A DNA stretch of 64,000 nt from Caldicellulosiruptor owensensis OL (GTDB taxonomy: Bacteria; Bacillota; Thermoanaerobacteria; Caldicellulosiruptorales; Caldicellulosiruptoraceae): positions 674,501 to 738,500 of the forward strand of contig NC_014657.1 of assembly GCF_000166335.1 (NCBI RefSeq). The letters are read 5' to 3'. A model generated the notes under the pieces. It saw nothing but the letters and a program-made list of their open reading frames with translations. It was not told where the DNA came from and did no database searches. Below are positions 44,902 through 53,696 of this stretch, in pieces (the first letter of the stretch is position 1; the number at the start of each line of letters is the position of its first letter). Position numbers and translations under genes: made by a program.

Positions 44902-46170
44902 ATGCAAAAACTTATCATATATGGTCCAGCAAAACTCATGGGAGAAATTGAGGTTGAAGGTGCCAAAAATGCAGTACTTCCCATATTAACAGCTTCTATT
45001 TTAGCCGAAAACAAAGTTATTATCACAAATGTACCTGATATTGCTGATGTGAAACACACATTGGAGATTCTTAAGTATCTTGGATGTAAGGTTTTGTTTG
45101 AGAACAATACAGTGGTGGTAGATAGCAGATCAATCAAAAAATTTGTAATTCCGCCTGAATATACTAAGTTGATGCGTTCGAGTATCCTTTTTATGGGAGC
45201 ACTTTTAAGTAAGTTTAAAAAGGTAGAGCTATCTAATCAGACCGGGGGGTGTGAGATAGGACAAAGACCAATAGATCTTCATATTTTGGCTTTTAGACAT
45301 CTGGGAATAGACGTATCTGAATATGATAGCAGGATAATATGCAAATGTGAGAAAATTAAAAGTGGTGAGATATTTCTACCGATTCCATCGGTTGGAGCAA
45401 CAGAGAATATAATTCTTGCCTCCATATTTTGCGATGATAAAATAGTGATAAAAAATGCAGCAAAAGAACCTGAGATAGCAGATCTTTGTCATTTTTTGAA
45501 CAAACTTGGTGCAAAAATTAAAGGTGCAGGCACTCACATAATTAAGATTGAGGGTGTGAAAAAATTAAAGAATGAAGAGGTAGTACACAGAGTTATACCT
45601 GACAGAATTGTGGCAGGGACGTACCTGTGTGCTGTTGCTGCATGTGGGGAAGAAGTAGTTTTGAGAGGTGTATTTCCAAGACATTTAGATTCAATTTTGC
45701 ATATTTTAAAAAGTGCGGGGTGTAAAATTAAAGAGTCAAAGAATGAAATTTGGATAAAGAAAGAAGGAAGGTTAAAAGGCGGTCAGCGAATAACAACACA
45801 TTACTATCCTGGTTTTCCCACAGATCTTCAGGCTCCTGTTTGCAGTGCATTTGTAGTTGCGGATGGGGTAACTATAATCAAGGAGACCATTTTTGAAAAC
45901 AGGTTTAAACACATACCAGAACTCATTAAAATGGGTGCTGATATACATGTTGAAAAGGATATTGCGGTAATAAATGGAGTTGAGAAATTGAGGGGCTGTC
46001 GGGTCTTTGCTCGCGACTTGAGAGGAGGAGCTGCACTTTTTGTGGCAGGGCTATGCGCAGAAGGAGTAACAGAGGTGTTTGAGGCAGAATATATTGACAG
46101 GGGTTATGAAAAAATAGAAGAAAAATACTCTTGCCTTGGGGCAAAGATTATAAGAGAAAAAGGTGAGTGA
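44902..46170 (+). CDS. murA: UDP-GlcNAc 1-carboxyvinyltransferase MurA
   Basis: First committed step of peptidoglycan precursor synthesis (enolpyruvyl transfer from PEP), the target of fosfomycin. VEGAKNAVLPIL at the start, catalytic Cys in QTGGCEIGQRPIDLHI (so a fosfomycin-sensitive type is expected), GATENIILAS, and the RGGAALFVAGLCAEG end. ATG 44902 with GGAAG upstream gives 422 residues; TTG 44878 would add eight. In B. subtilis this place is held by murB. Overlaps ftsQ by 8 nt. Confidence 0.94.
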   Translation: MQKLIIYGPAKLMGEIEVEGAKNAVLPILTASILAENKVIITNVPDIADVKHTLEILKYLGCKVLFENNTVVVDSRSIKKFVIPPEYTKLMRSSILFMGALLSKFKKVELSNQTGGCEIGQRPIDLHILAFRHLGIDVSEYDSRIICKCEKIKSGEIFLPIPSVGATENIILASIFCDDKIVIKNAAKEPEIADLCHFLNKLGAKIKGAGTHIIKIEGVKKLKNEEVVHRVIPDRIVAGTYLCAVAACGEEVVLRGVFPRHLDSILHILKSAGCKIKESKNEIWIKKEGRLKGGQRITTHYYPGFPTDLQAPVCSAFVVADGVTIIKETIFENRFKHIPELIKMGADIHVEKDIAVINGVEKLRGCRVFARDLRGGAALFVAGLCAEGVTEVFEAEYIDRGYEKIEEKYSCLGAKIIREKGE

Positions 46171-46915
46171 ACGTTTAGAAATGGGTAGATTAAGTGCAAA
46201 GATTAGTGTATTATTAATGGTAGGGATACTTCTTTCTATTTTTATTTTTAACTTGGATTACTTTGACGTGAAGCATTTTAGTATACATAATTTGCAAAGA
46301 GTTAAAAAAAATGATATCATAAAAATAATACAGCAATATCAAAGTCAGAATATACTGAGTATAAATACAAAAGAGATTAAGCAAAAACTTTTAGAAAATC
46401 CTGAAATAGATGATGTTAAAATAAAAAGAAAGTTGCCCAATACACTTGTGATTGATGTGTATGAAAAACAAACAGCGGGTCTTATAAAATACTTAAATTC
46501 ATATATAGAGATAGACAAAAAAGGATATGTAATAAGAATAGAAGGAGATTTACGTGAAAATTCGATTATATTTAATGGGCTAAAAGTAACTCAGGTAGTA
46601 ATTGGAAAAAGAATTATAACAACAGATGAGTTCTTACTACAAAAAGCAATTGAGGTATCTCAAAGTCTAAAGAAGTTTAATGCATTTCATACTTTTAAAG
46701 TCAAAATCATAGAAATCTTATTAAAAAATGTAAACGACATTGAATTGAAGATGGACAGGCTAACTGTAAAGCTTGGGGATGGGTCAGATATAGATTATAA
46801 ATTGAAGCTTTTGAAAAGTGTGTACGATAAATTACCAAAAAATGTAGAAGGTATTATAACACTAAACTCAAATGGAATTGCCACGTTCAGTCCAAATACT
46901 GGGGAGGACAAATGA
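46163..46915 (+). CDS. ftsQ: FtsQ/DivIB-like cell division protein
   Basis: A bitopic divisome protein: short cytoplasmic part, one membrane segment (about residues 13-31), and an outside POTRA domain (YFDVKHFSIHNLQRVKKNDIIKII...LLENPEIDDVKIKRKLPNTLVIDVYEK) followed by the FtsQ beta domain. GTG 46163 overlaps the murA end; ATG 46181 is an alternative with a clearer AGGTGAG upstream. It would partner the FtsL-like protein at 34733. Confidence 0.9.
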   Translation: MSERLEMGRLSAKISVLLMVGILLSIFIFNLDYFDVKHFSIHNLQRVKKNDIIKIIQQYQSQNILSINTKEIKQKLLENPEIDDVKIKRKLPNTLVIDVYEKQTAGLIKYLNSYIEIDKKGYVIRIEGDLRENSIIFNGLKVTQVVIGKRIITTDEFLLQKAIEVSQSLKKFNAFHTFKVKIIEILLKNVNDIELKMDRLTVKLGDGSDIDYKLKLLKSVYDKLPKNVEGIITLNSNGIATFSPNTGEDK

Positions 46916-46921
46916 AATAAT

Positions 46922-47665
46922 ATGAGGGTAAAAATTAAAAAACCAACAGGCGGTCAGATTTCTATTGCTCTTTTGTTATTAGTTTTGGGGATTTTGATGT
47001 CCATGCAGATAAAAAGTGTTAGGCAGAGCAACGAACTTAAAAACTTGGAAAAGGCAAGAGCTATTGAACTTGCAGAACAGATAAATCAGCTGAGAAAAGA
47101 AAACGTAAGTCTTCGCCAGCAAATTTATGATTTAGAGATAAAACTTAAAGAGTATCAGGATTCAGCGGCAAGTATCAGTAAAACAACCGAGCTATTGAAA
47201 GAGGAGCTTGACAAGGTTAAGATTTTAGCAGGACTTACTGATGTAGAAGGACCAGGTATTATTGTTACTCTTAATGACAGCAAAATTCCTTCCCAGTCAA
47301 ATGTTGATCCAAATAGTTTTCTGCTGCATGATTCAGACATTTTGCAAGTCATAAACGAACTTCGGGCTGCAGGAGCAGAAGCTATAGCAATAAACGACCA
47401 GAGAGTGGTTTCAACCACAGAAGTAAGATGTGCAGGACCAACTATAAGCATAAACAACACAAGGTATTCTGCACCATACATAATAAAAGCAATCGGTGAC
47501 CCAAAAATTCTTAAAAATTCTCTTGAGATGCGAGGAGGTATTATAGACCTTTTAAAGGAATTTTCTATAGAAGTTAAGATTGAAGAAGCATCAAAAATTG
47601 TGATTCCACGTTATACAGGGGTTTTGAAATTTAACTACGCAAAGATAAAAAGTGAGGGAAGCTGA
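46922..47665 (+). CDS. DUF881 family protein (YlxW/YlxX type)
   Basis: One N-terminal membrane segment, a coiled coil (ELAEQINQLRKENVSLRQQIYDLEIKLKEYQ, read as heptads) and the DUF881 domain with DVEGPGIIVTLNDS, LLHDSDILQVINELRAAGAEAIAINDQRV and CAGPTISINNTRYSAPY. In B. subtilis the related ylxW and ylxX lie between divIB and sbp, as here. Function not established; position suggests division or envelope. 6 nt after ftsQ. Confidence 0.88.
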   Translation: MRVKIKKPTGGQISIALLLLVLGILMSMQIKSVRQSNELKNLEKARAIELAEQINQLRKENVSLRQQIYDLEIKLKEYQDSAASISKTTELLKEELDKVKILAGLTDVEGPGIIVTLNDSKIPSQSNVDPNSFLLHDSDILQVINELRAAGAEAIAINDQRVVSTTEVRCAGPTISINNTRYSAPYIIKAIGDPKILKNSLEMRGGIIDLLKEFSIEVKIEEASKIVIPRYTGVLKFNYAKIKSEGS

Positions 47666-47672
47666 TGAGAGG

Positions 47673-48035
47673 ATGATAGTTCTTGTAATTGCTCTATTGA
47701 TTGGAATATTAATAGGGCTTTTTATTCCAGTAAGTATTCCTCAAAATTATTCATCTTATGTTGCAGTTGGTCTTCTTGCAGCACTTGATTCTATATTTGG
47801 TGCTTTAAAGTCAAATTTGAAAGGTGATTTTAAAGTTGATATATTCATTTCTGGATTTGTAGGTAATACACTAATAGCCATGCTTCTTGCTTATATGGGT
47901 GACATGCTTGGCATTCCGCTGTATCAAGCAGCGATTGTGGCTTTTGGTGTCAGGATTTTCCAAAATTTTGGAGAGATGCGTAGAGCTATTTTGATAAAAA
48001 ACAAGAGTTTTTCTAAGGAGGAGAAAAACCAATGA
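47673..48035 (+). CDS. sbp: Small basic protein family (DUF1290)
   Basis: A protein of about 120 residues with three or four membrane segments ([18 protein letters not shown]..., [13 protein letters not shown]) and the conserved [33 protein letters not shown] 47673 is preferred to the GTG at 47652. It overlaps ftsZ by 4 nt. In Gram-positives it is regularly found just before ftsA/ftsZ. Function unknown. Confidence 0.87.
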   Translation: MIVLVIALLIGILIGLFIPVSIPQNYSSYVAVGLLAALDSIFGALKSNLKGDFKVDIFISGFVGNTLIAMLLAYMGDMLGIPLYQAAIVAFGVRIFQNFGEMRRAILIKNKSFSKEEKNQ

Positions 48036-49117
48036 TTAGTTTTGACACAGAAAAGATGACCATTGCGCAATTGAAAGTTGTGGGTGTTGGTGGAGCAGGG
48101 AACAATGCAGTCAACAGAATGATTGATGTTGGAGTTTCAGGTGTAGAATTTATTGCTGTGAATACTGACAAGCAGGCTCTTCAACGTTCAAAAGCACATT
48201 ATAAGATTCAAATAGGGGAGAAGATCACAAAAGGACTTGGAGCGGGGGCAGACCCGGAGATTGGAAGAAAAGCAGCAGAGGAGAGCAAAGAGGATATAGC
48301 CCAGGTTTTAAAAGGAGCAGACATGGTATTTATTACAGCGGGAATGGGTGGTGGTACAGGAACTGGGGCTTCACCTGTTGTTGCTGAGATAGCAAAAGAG
48401 CTTGGAATACTGACTGTTGCTGTTGTTACAAGACCATTTAAAAGTGAAGGTGCAAAGAGAAGAATTAATGCAGAGAAAGGGATAGAAGAACTGAAAAAAA
48501 TTGTGGATACAATAATTATTGTGCCCAATGATAGACTTTTTATGCTTTCAACAAATAAAAGTCTAAAAATATCTGACGCATTCAGGATGGCTGACGATGT
48601 TTTAAGACAGGGCGTTCAAGGAATTTCCGATATTATATTAAATGCTGGACTTATAAACGTTGATTTTGCGGATGTGAAAGCAATTATGATGAACAAAGGA
48701 TACGCACACATGGGAATAGGTAAAGCAAAAGGTGACGAGAAAGTACTAAAAGCTTTAGAGCAAGCTATAAATAGTCCACTTCTTGAGACTTCTATAAAAG
48801 GAGCAAAAGGTGTTCTTGTAAACTATACAGGAAATCCTGAAGAACTATTACTTGATGAGATAGAAAGAGCAAATGAGCTTATTTCTTCTGAAGCTGATGA
48901 AAATGTTAACTTTATAATGGGTATTGTATTCAATGAAGAAATGAAAGATGAGGTACAGGTTACTGTAATTGCTACGGGCTTTGATACAACAGAAGAACAG
49001 CAACCAGTTGCTCAGAAAAATAAGAGCACACTGACCAAGGCAGATAATTTGCAAAATCTTTTTCAGGACGATGACATATTTGAAATTCCAATATTTCTAA
49101 AAAATAAAAATAAATAA
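48032..49117 (+). CDS. ftsZ: Cell division protein FtsZ
   Basis: Tubulin-like GTPase that forms the division ring. [16 protein letters not shown], the signature [32 protein letters not shown] and NNADVI-like [11 protein letters not shown] are present, and the T7 region lies in the middle. The C-terminal conserved tail [13 protein letters not shown] binds partners. 361 residues. No ftsA gene precedes it; another anchor (SepF-type) is expected elsewhere. Last gene of the cluster, before a two-way terminator. Confidence 0.98.
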   Translation: MISFDTEKMTIAQLKVVGVGGAGNNAVNRMIDVGVSGVEFIAVNTDKQALQRSKAHYKIQIGEKITKGLGAGADPEIGRKAAEESKEDIAQVLKGADMVFITAGMGGGTGTGASPVVAEIAKELGILTVAVVTRPFKSEGAKRRINAEKGIEELKKIVDTIIIVPNDRLFMLSTNKSLKISDAFRMADDVLRQGVQGISDIILNAGLINVDFADVKAIMMNKGYAHMGIGKAKGDEKVLKALEQAINSPLLETSIKGAKGVLVNYTGNPEELLLDEIERANELISSEADENVNFIMGIVFNEEMKDEVQVTVIATGFDTTEEQQPVAQKNKSTLTKADNLQNLFQDDDIFEIPIFLKNKNK

Positions 49118-49120
49118 AAC

Positions 49121-49160
49121 AAAAGGGGCTTTCCAATTAAAAGTTGGATAGCCCCTTTGT
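49121..49160. terminator. Two-way terminator between ftsZ and the xylanase gene
   Basis: AAAGGGGCT..CCAA pairs with TTGG..AGCCCCTTT. T-rich ends occur on both strands, better on the minus strand, so it can stop both ftsZ and the convergent xylan operon. Confidence 0.85.
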
Positions 49161-49176
49161 AACAATAAACGAGTTT

Positions 49177-50400
49177 TTAGAAAGTAATTTCAATAAACTC
49201 TTTTTTATTTTCCAATTTAAAAGTGGTTTTTCTGTCTTGACATGAAATCTCATAATCCCCCATATATCCTGAAAAATTTGCTGTGCCATTTTCATCAGTA
49301 ACCAGTGTTAACTTATCGATCCACCATTCACCTTTGATGAGTTTATACAGTTCATAATACACCGGTTTTACTCTACCATCTTTTGTGATAAATCCAGCAG
49401 GAGCATTGAGCCATCCACCATCCAGAAAATTCCACCAGGTAATAGCCTTGACCATGGGATGGGCAAAAAGAGTTTTATAATGCATTACTGCTTCCATTGC
49501 TTGACGCTCTTCACCTTCAGGTGTGCTTGGCCACTCGTCAACTTTATAGTCATTTAAATCCTCAATCTCTGGTGGCATAAGGTTTCCTGAAATAATAGTA
49601 GTTTCTGTAAAGTGAATAGGTATATTAAAACGAGAGAATCTTTCTAATATTTCCTGAGTTTTTTCAACTCCCCAGTACCCCTGGTGCATATGAGACTGAA
49701 TTCCTATTGCATCAATTCTAACTCCTGCCTCGAGTAGTCCTTCAATTAAAATTTCATACGCAACAGATGTATTAAAGTCGTTTATAAGAAAAATTCCGTC
49801 TGGATTTGCTTCTATTGCTGCAGAAAATACTTCTTTCACAAGCCGTATTCGTCCAAGTTCTTTGCAGATTCTTGTAATACCATTATCGTATTTATTAAAT
49901 ATAGGCATAATTACTACTTCATTTATAACATCCCACATATCAATCAGGCCTGCAAATTCGCTTACTTCTCGGCGGATTCGCTCAAGCTGAGCAAACAGTA
50001 TTTGTTGATTATCCATTTCAAGCAGCCATGGAGCTGTGAGTGTATGCCAGCACAAAGGATGTCCTTTTACAGTACATCCTTTACTCAAAAGCCACTCTGC
50101 TGTTTTTTTAAGTCTTATGGTATCGGGTTTACCTTTAACTGGTTCAAATCTTGCCCAGTAAAAAGGCAGAGTAGCAAAATTAAATAGTTCCAAAAACTTT
50201 TCAAAAACTGTTTCGAATTTTTCCTTTTCTTTTCCTTGAAGTTCATCATTAGCAAAAGGTACAACTGAAAATTCAGCGCAACCAAACAAAAATTTATGTT
50301 TTGTCTGTCTTACTACTACCTCTGCATTTTTCAATGGTGTACCATCTACCCTCTTTATTTTCAATGTGACTGTGCTTTTACGATGTTCATAATTACTCAT
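49177..50400 (-). CDS. GH10 endo-beta-1,4-xylanase, intracellular
   Basis: Glycoside hydrolase family 10. The acid/base Glu161 is in MWDVINEV, the nucleophile Glu266 in PIHFTET; GHPLCWHT and the WWNFLDGGW end also fit GH10. There is no signal peptide, so it acts inside the cell, on imported xylo-oligosaccharides. About 40 beta-rich residues precede the barrel and a small beta domain follows it (from GEWWIDKLTL). ATG at 50400 is 9 nt after GAGGAGG; the frame's earlier ATG at 50418 lies on that ribosome site and is unlikely. Last gene of the three-gene minus-strand operon. Confidence 0.93.
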   Translation of the reverse strand: MSNYEHRKSTVTLKIKRVDGTPLKNAEVVVRQTKHKFLFGCAEFSVVPFANDELQGKEKEKFETVFEKFLELFNFATLPFYWARFEPVKGKPDTIRLKKTAEWLLSKGCTVKGHPLCWHTLTAPWLLEMDNQQILFAQLERIRREVSEFAGLIDMWDVINEVVIMPIFNKYDNGITRICKELGRIRLVKEVFSAAIEANPDGIFLINDFNTSVAYEILIEGLLEAGVRIDAIGIQSHMHQGYWGVEKTQEILERFSRFNIPIHFTETTIISGNLMPPEIEDLNDYKVDEWPSTPEGEERQAMEAVMHYKTLFAHPMVKAITWWNFLDGGWLNAPAGFITKDGRVKPVYYELYKLIKGEWWIDKLTLVTDENGTANFSGYMGDYEISCQDRKTTFKLENKKEFIEITF

Positions 50401-50441
50401 AAATTTATTCCTCCTCATTTTTACTTAAAATTGATTTACAT

Positions 50442-51245
50442 TTATTTTTGCAAGTTTACAATTTCACCGCTTTTGATCTCGACAGGTCGTCCATTAACAC
50501 TTATCCACACTGAAATAGCTGATGGATTATATACAATATCTCCACTGACTGAGAATTGAAGACTTTTTAGAGCTTTGATATATCTGACTATTTCAATATT
50601 TGTTGCATACCAGATATCATCCTTTCCCGCCATCAATTTGCAGAAACTTTCTATTAAATGCCAGTTATTTTTTCTTTCAAATTCAAAACTATGTCCCCAG
50701 ACATACATTAGTTTTAATTTTCCCTTATAATCATACTCTAAAAATTTCCGTCCAAGTTCCAATAAATTATCATCATGATGACAGGTTGGTGACCATAGCA
50801 GAAAGTTAGAAGGGAGACGAAAATCATGGTGTGATTCTATCGTTCTTGCATATTCAATACCAAGGCTTGGTAATATACTTACAATTTCTTGGTTATATAC
50901 TCCATAAGGATAAGACATACCTTTGACCGGGTAACCAACTAATGTCTCTAAATTTTTTCTGTCTTCTAAAATTTCTTCAACCACAGCCTCAATTGGAATA
51001 CAATCCATGAAAGGATGTGTTTTAGTATGCACAGCAACTTCATGACCGTGGTATAATTTTGCCACTTCATCAGACGAAATAAAAGATTCTTTGCCAAAGT
51101 TACCAGAGTTTAAATGGAAAGTACCTTTAATTCCATAATAATTAAAAATTTCTACAAGTTTTCTATCGTATATTTGTCCGTCATCATAGCTCATTGTCAG
51201 TGCTTTTGTTTTACCAAAAGGAAATAGTTCAAACTTTACATCCAT
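50442..51245 (-). CDS. NodB-homology polysaccharide deacetylase
   Basis: A carbohydrate esterase 4-like protein of 267 residues. Motif 1 is SYDDG (Asp21, Asp22), motif 2 is HTKTHP (His73, His77), the zinc ligands; GYPVKGMSYPYGVYNQE is motif 3. The C-terminal 60 residues are beta-rich. No signal peptide, unlike most cell-wall deacetylases. With a xylanase and an esterase in the same operon, deacetylation of xylo-oligosaccharides is the likely role (inference). A GGGGG site precedes the ATG. Confidence 0.88.
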   Translation of the reverse strand: MDVKFELFPFGKTKALTMSYDDGQIYDRKLVEIFNYYGIKGTFHLNSGNFGKESFISSDEVAKLYHGHEVAVHTKTHPFMDCIPIEAVVEEILEDRKNLETLVGYPVKGMSYPYGVYNQEIVSILPSLGIEYARTIESHHDFRLPSNFLLWSPTCHHDDNLLELGRKFLEYDYKGKLKLMYVWGHSFEFERKNNWHLIESFCKLMAGKDDIWYATNIEIVRYIKALKSLQFSVSGDIVYNPSAISVWISVNGRPVEIKSGEIVNLQK

Positions 51246-51272
51246 TTGAATTACCCCCTAAGTTAATAATTT

Positions 51273-53153
51273 TCAATCTTCTGTTGTAAATGGTGAAGCG
51301 GGCAAACCTTCTTTATTATAAAGATTTGCTCCTTCTGGATTATCAGCCCATGCATACCGAACATAAGCAGGATTTGAGATACTTTCGTTCCATACTATAA
51401 CTTTGTTATCTTCTATGACAGCTTTAGCCCAGGTAAATTTTTTGTCACTTCCAGCAATTGCAAAATGTTTAAGTTCGCCACCTCCTTTTGCAACAAGACC
51501 ACTGCCAACTTCTGAAAATTCAATAATTACCTTATTACCTTCAATCTTTGCAGACTTATAAAGTGGACCAGAAGCAACAAGATTTTCTTCGCCATATGCA
51601 ATTTTTCGTGCAAGTAGAGCAAGTCTTTCTCCCACATCTTTTTTGTTAGAAGGATGCAGATCATTCCATTCCCCTAAGTCAATGGTAACAGCCATGCCTG
51701 TATTTGGAACGACGAGTGTCTTTCGCTGCTGTTCTCTGAGTTCAGCCCACTTACTCTCTGATGGCTGGGACTTTGCCTCCATAAAGTTTGCCAATTGCAC
51801 ATATAAGAAGGGGAAGTTACCCTGTCCCCACTTTTGCCTCCAATCGGCTATTAAGGCACAGAACTTCTTGTGATATTCTTTAGGGTTATCAGTGTTTGAT
51901 TCACCCTGATACCATATAACACCTTTAATGCTAAATTTTAAAAGTGGCGCAATCATGCCATTGAACAATCCTGCAGGTTTGTACTCGAAGAAAGTCATAG
52001 ATGGTAGAGGCTTTTCAGCTACTGCACCAACTCTGTATTTCCACTCGCCTTCTAAGATGATTTGGTAATCTTCAGTGAAAAGTTTGTAAGGCTTGCCTTT
52101 GACAAACTCTCCGTTACCATCGTTACTTACAACTCTTATAGCAATTACATTTTCACCTGGTTTAAGTAGGTGCGCAGGGACCTCGTATTTTCTTGGAGGA
52201 TAACGATAGGAAGTTGAACCTACAAGAGTACCGTTAATATAAGTGTGATCACTGTCAACTATTGTACCCATGTAAAGCTTTGCGGGTTTGCCGACCACAG
52301 AAGCAGGTACAGTTACTTTTTTCCTAAACCATACCACTCCTTTCAAAGAATCTAACCCCATTTCTTTCCAAGAAGCTGGTAGTTTAACAGTTTGCCAGTC
52401 CGAGTCATCGTAGTTAGGATCAAACCATGCAGGTTCACCTTTTTTCATGCCTTTATCCTCTTTGTTTAGTTTTTCATACCAGGCATTTATCTCGGCTTCT
52501 TCCTTTTTCTTTATGCTTTCTATATAGCCGTCAATCTTGAGCTGTTCGAGTATTTTTAAATTTTCAGGAAATTGTTGTAAGGCATCTTCACTAAGCCATG
52601 CTTCTATCGGAGTTCCACCAACGCATGCTTTAATCAAGCCTATGGGCACATGGTACTTTTCGAATAATGCTTTGGCAAAAAAGTATCCCACAGCTGAAAA
52701 CCGAAGAATGGTATCCTTAGTAACTGGTTCCCAGCTGCCTTCTTCTAAATCTTCTTGTGGTCCTTTGAAATCATACCTGTCAGGCACAGTGAACTGTCTT
52801 ATGAAAGGATTGTCGCAATTTGCTATCTCCTCTTCATAAATATCTTTTACTCTTTCCATGGGCAAAACCATATTTGATTGACCAGAACAAACCCACACAT
52901 CTCCTATTAGTATGTTGTTTATAGTGATGCTTTTTTGAAATGTCTCTATTACCATAAAATAAGGTCCGCCTGCTTGCAGCTCAGGTAAAGTCACTTCCCA
53001 CTTGCCATCAGTGTTGGCAACAGTACTGTATGATTTGTCCAAAAAGTGTACTGTAACTTTTTCTTCTGGTAAAGCCCAGCCCCATATTTTTATCTTTTGG
53101 TCTCTTTGCAATACCATGCCATCACTTATCAACCGGGCCAATCTAAGTGCCAT
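51273..53153 (-). CDS. SGNH-family carbohydrate acetylesterase (sialate O-acetylesterase-like)
   Basis: The first gene of the operon, 626 residues. Nucleophile Ser93 in VWVCSGQSNMVLP; the oxyanion-site segment ACVGGTPIEAWLS; WYQGESNTDNP; and the Asp-His pair in DLHPSNK near the end. A jelly-roll beta sandwich (WFRKKVTVP ... HTYINGTLVGSTS) is inserted at about residues 265-345, as in esterases of this type. No signal peptide. It should remove acetyl groups from xylo-oligosaccharides. ATG 53153 follows AGAGGGG; an upstream in-frame start at 53174 has no such site. Confidence 0.9.
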   Translation of the reverse strand: MALRLARLISDGMVLQRDQKIKIWGWALPEEKVTVHFLDKSYSTVANTDGKWEVTLPELQAGGPYFMVIETFQKSITINNILIGDVWVCSGQSNMVLPMERVKDIYEEEIANCDNPFIRQFTVPDRYDFKGPQEDLEEGSWEPVTKDTILRFSAVGYFFAKALFEKYHVPIGLIKACVGGTPIEAWLSEDALQQFPENLKILEQLKIDGYIESIKKKEEAEINAWYEKLNKEDKGMKKGEPAWFDPNYDDSDWQTVKLPASWKEMGLDSLKGVVWFRKKVTVPASVVGKPAKLYMGTIVDSDHTYINGTLVGSTSYRYPPRKYEVPAHLLKPGENVIAIRVVSNDGNGEFVKGKPYKLFTEDYQIILEGEWKYRVGAVAEKPLPSMTFFEYKPAGLFNGMIAPLLKFSIKGVIWYQGESNTDNPKEYHKKFCALIADWRQKWGQGNFPFLYVQLANFMEAKSQPSESKWAELREQQRKTLVVPNTGMAVTIDLGEWNDLHPSNKKDVGERLALLARKIAYGEENLVASGPLYKSAKIEGNKVIIEFSEVGSGLVAKGGGELKHFAIAGSDKKFTWAKAVIEDNKVIVWNESISNPAYVRYAWADNPEGANLYNKEGLPASPFTTED

Positions 53154-53212
53154 TAGCAATCCCCTCTTTCGCATATGTATCTTTTAAAAAACATCGAAGG
53201 TTTATTGAAAAG

Positions 53213-53241
53213 ATTATATACAAAACAAGGTTCAATAACTT
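53213..53241 (-). promoter_or_regulatory. Candidate promoter of the xylan operon
   Basis: On the minus strand TATAAT (complement of 53213-53218) has a TGTA just before it. The -35 position falls at about 53236-53241 (AAGTTA, poor) and overlaps the first arm of the inverted repeat at 53238. A weak -35 next to an operator suggests an activator. Confidence 0.45.
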
Positions 53242-53273
53242 GCGATAAGTAATGATAAAGTACTATCGCAAGT
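53238..53273. promoter_or_regulatory. Candidate operator: 10-bp perfect inverted repeat
   Basis: ACTTGCGATA (53238-53247) and TATCGCAAGT (53264-53273) are exact complements with a 16-bp spacer, centres 26 bp apart. No T-run follows on either strand, so it is not a terminator. It lies at the -35 and just upstream of the xylan promoter. Confidence 0.6.
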
Positions 53274-53315
53274 AAGATCTTTTTAACAGGTAAAATTGTC
53301 TCTTATCATCAAAAG

Positions 53316-53327
53316 GAAATCGATTTC
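53316..53327. promoter_or_regulatory. Palindrome GAAATCGATTTC, LacI-family-like operator
   Basis: A 12-bp perfect palindrome with a central CG, the usual form of LacI/GalR-type sites. It is about 100 bp upstream of the xylan promoter's -10. The remainder of the 53154-53696 gap holds no gene that I can support. Confidence 0.45.
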
Positions 53328-53616
53328 AAACCTTATCAAAAACAACAAATACTTTGTAGCTGTTGTTACTCTTTATTTTAGCATAACTTCTGAATTATAT
53401 CTATCCGAAAATAATTGGAAATTAAGTTAACAATCTTTTGTCATACCCACGACAATTGTTTAATCCTTGTATTCTCTCAAGTAATCTTTTAAAGCTAAAA
53501 ATTTTTTGCTTGTTATTGGTACAGAGTTTCGGTGGAAGTTAAATAAAAAATGGTTTATTTTTTGCAAAAAATTGTTAGAAATTTGTTTTTGGTAAGGAGG
53601 ACCAGTTGAAACTTTT

Positions 53617-53649
53617 TTGACATAATTTTTACCTTTGCAGGAATATAAT
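53617..53649 (+). promoter_or_regulatory. spoIIG-type promoter with a 21-bp spacer
   Basis: TTGACA (53617-53622) and TATAAT (53644-53649) are both perfect, but 21 bp apart. Such a long spacer is normally inactive; the B. subtilis spoIIG promoter is the known exception (22 bp), used by sigma-A only with Spo0A~P. TTTGACA at 53616-53622 differs by one base from the inverted 0A box TTCGACA. Confidence 0.65.
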
Positions 53650-53696
53650 TATTACTTAGAAATAACTCTTTTGAGGACAAATAGTGCGAGAGGAAG

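Noticed and set aside
53342..53374. AACAAC...GTTGTT dyad in the spoIIGA/xylan gap
   Set aside because: Short arms with a long mixed spacer in AT-rich DNA; expected by chance.
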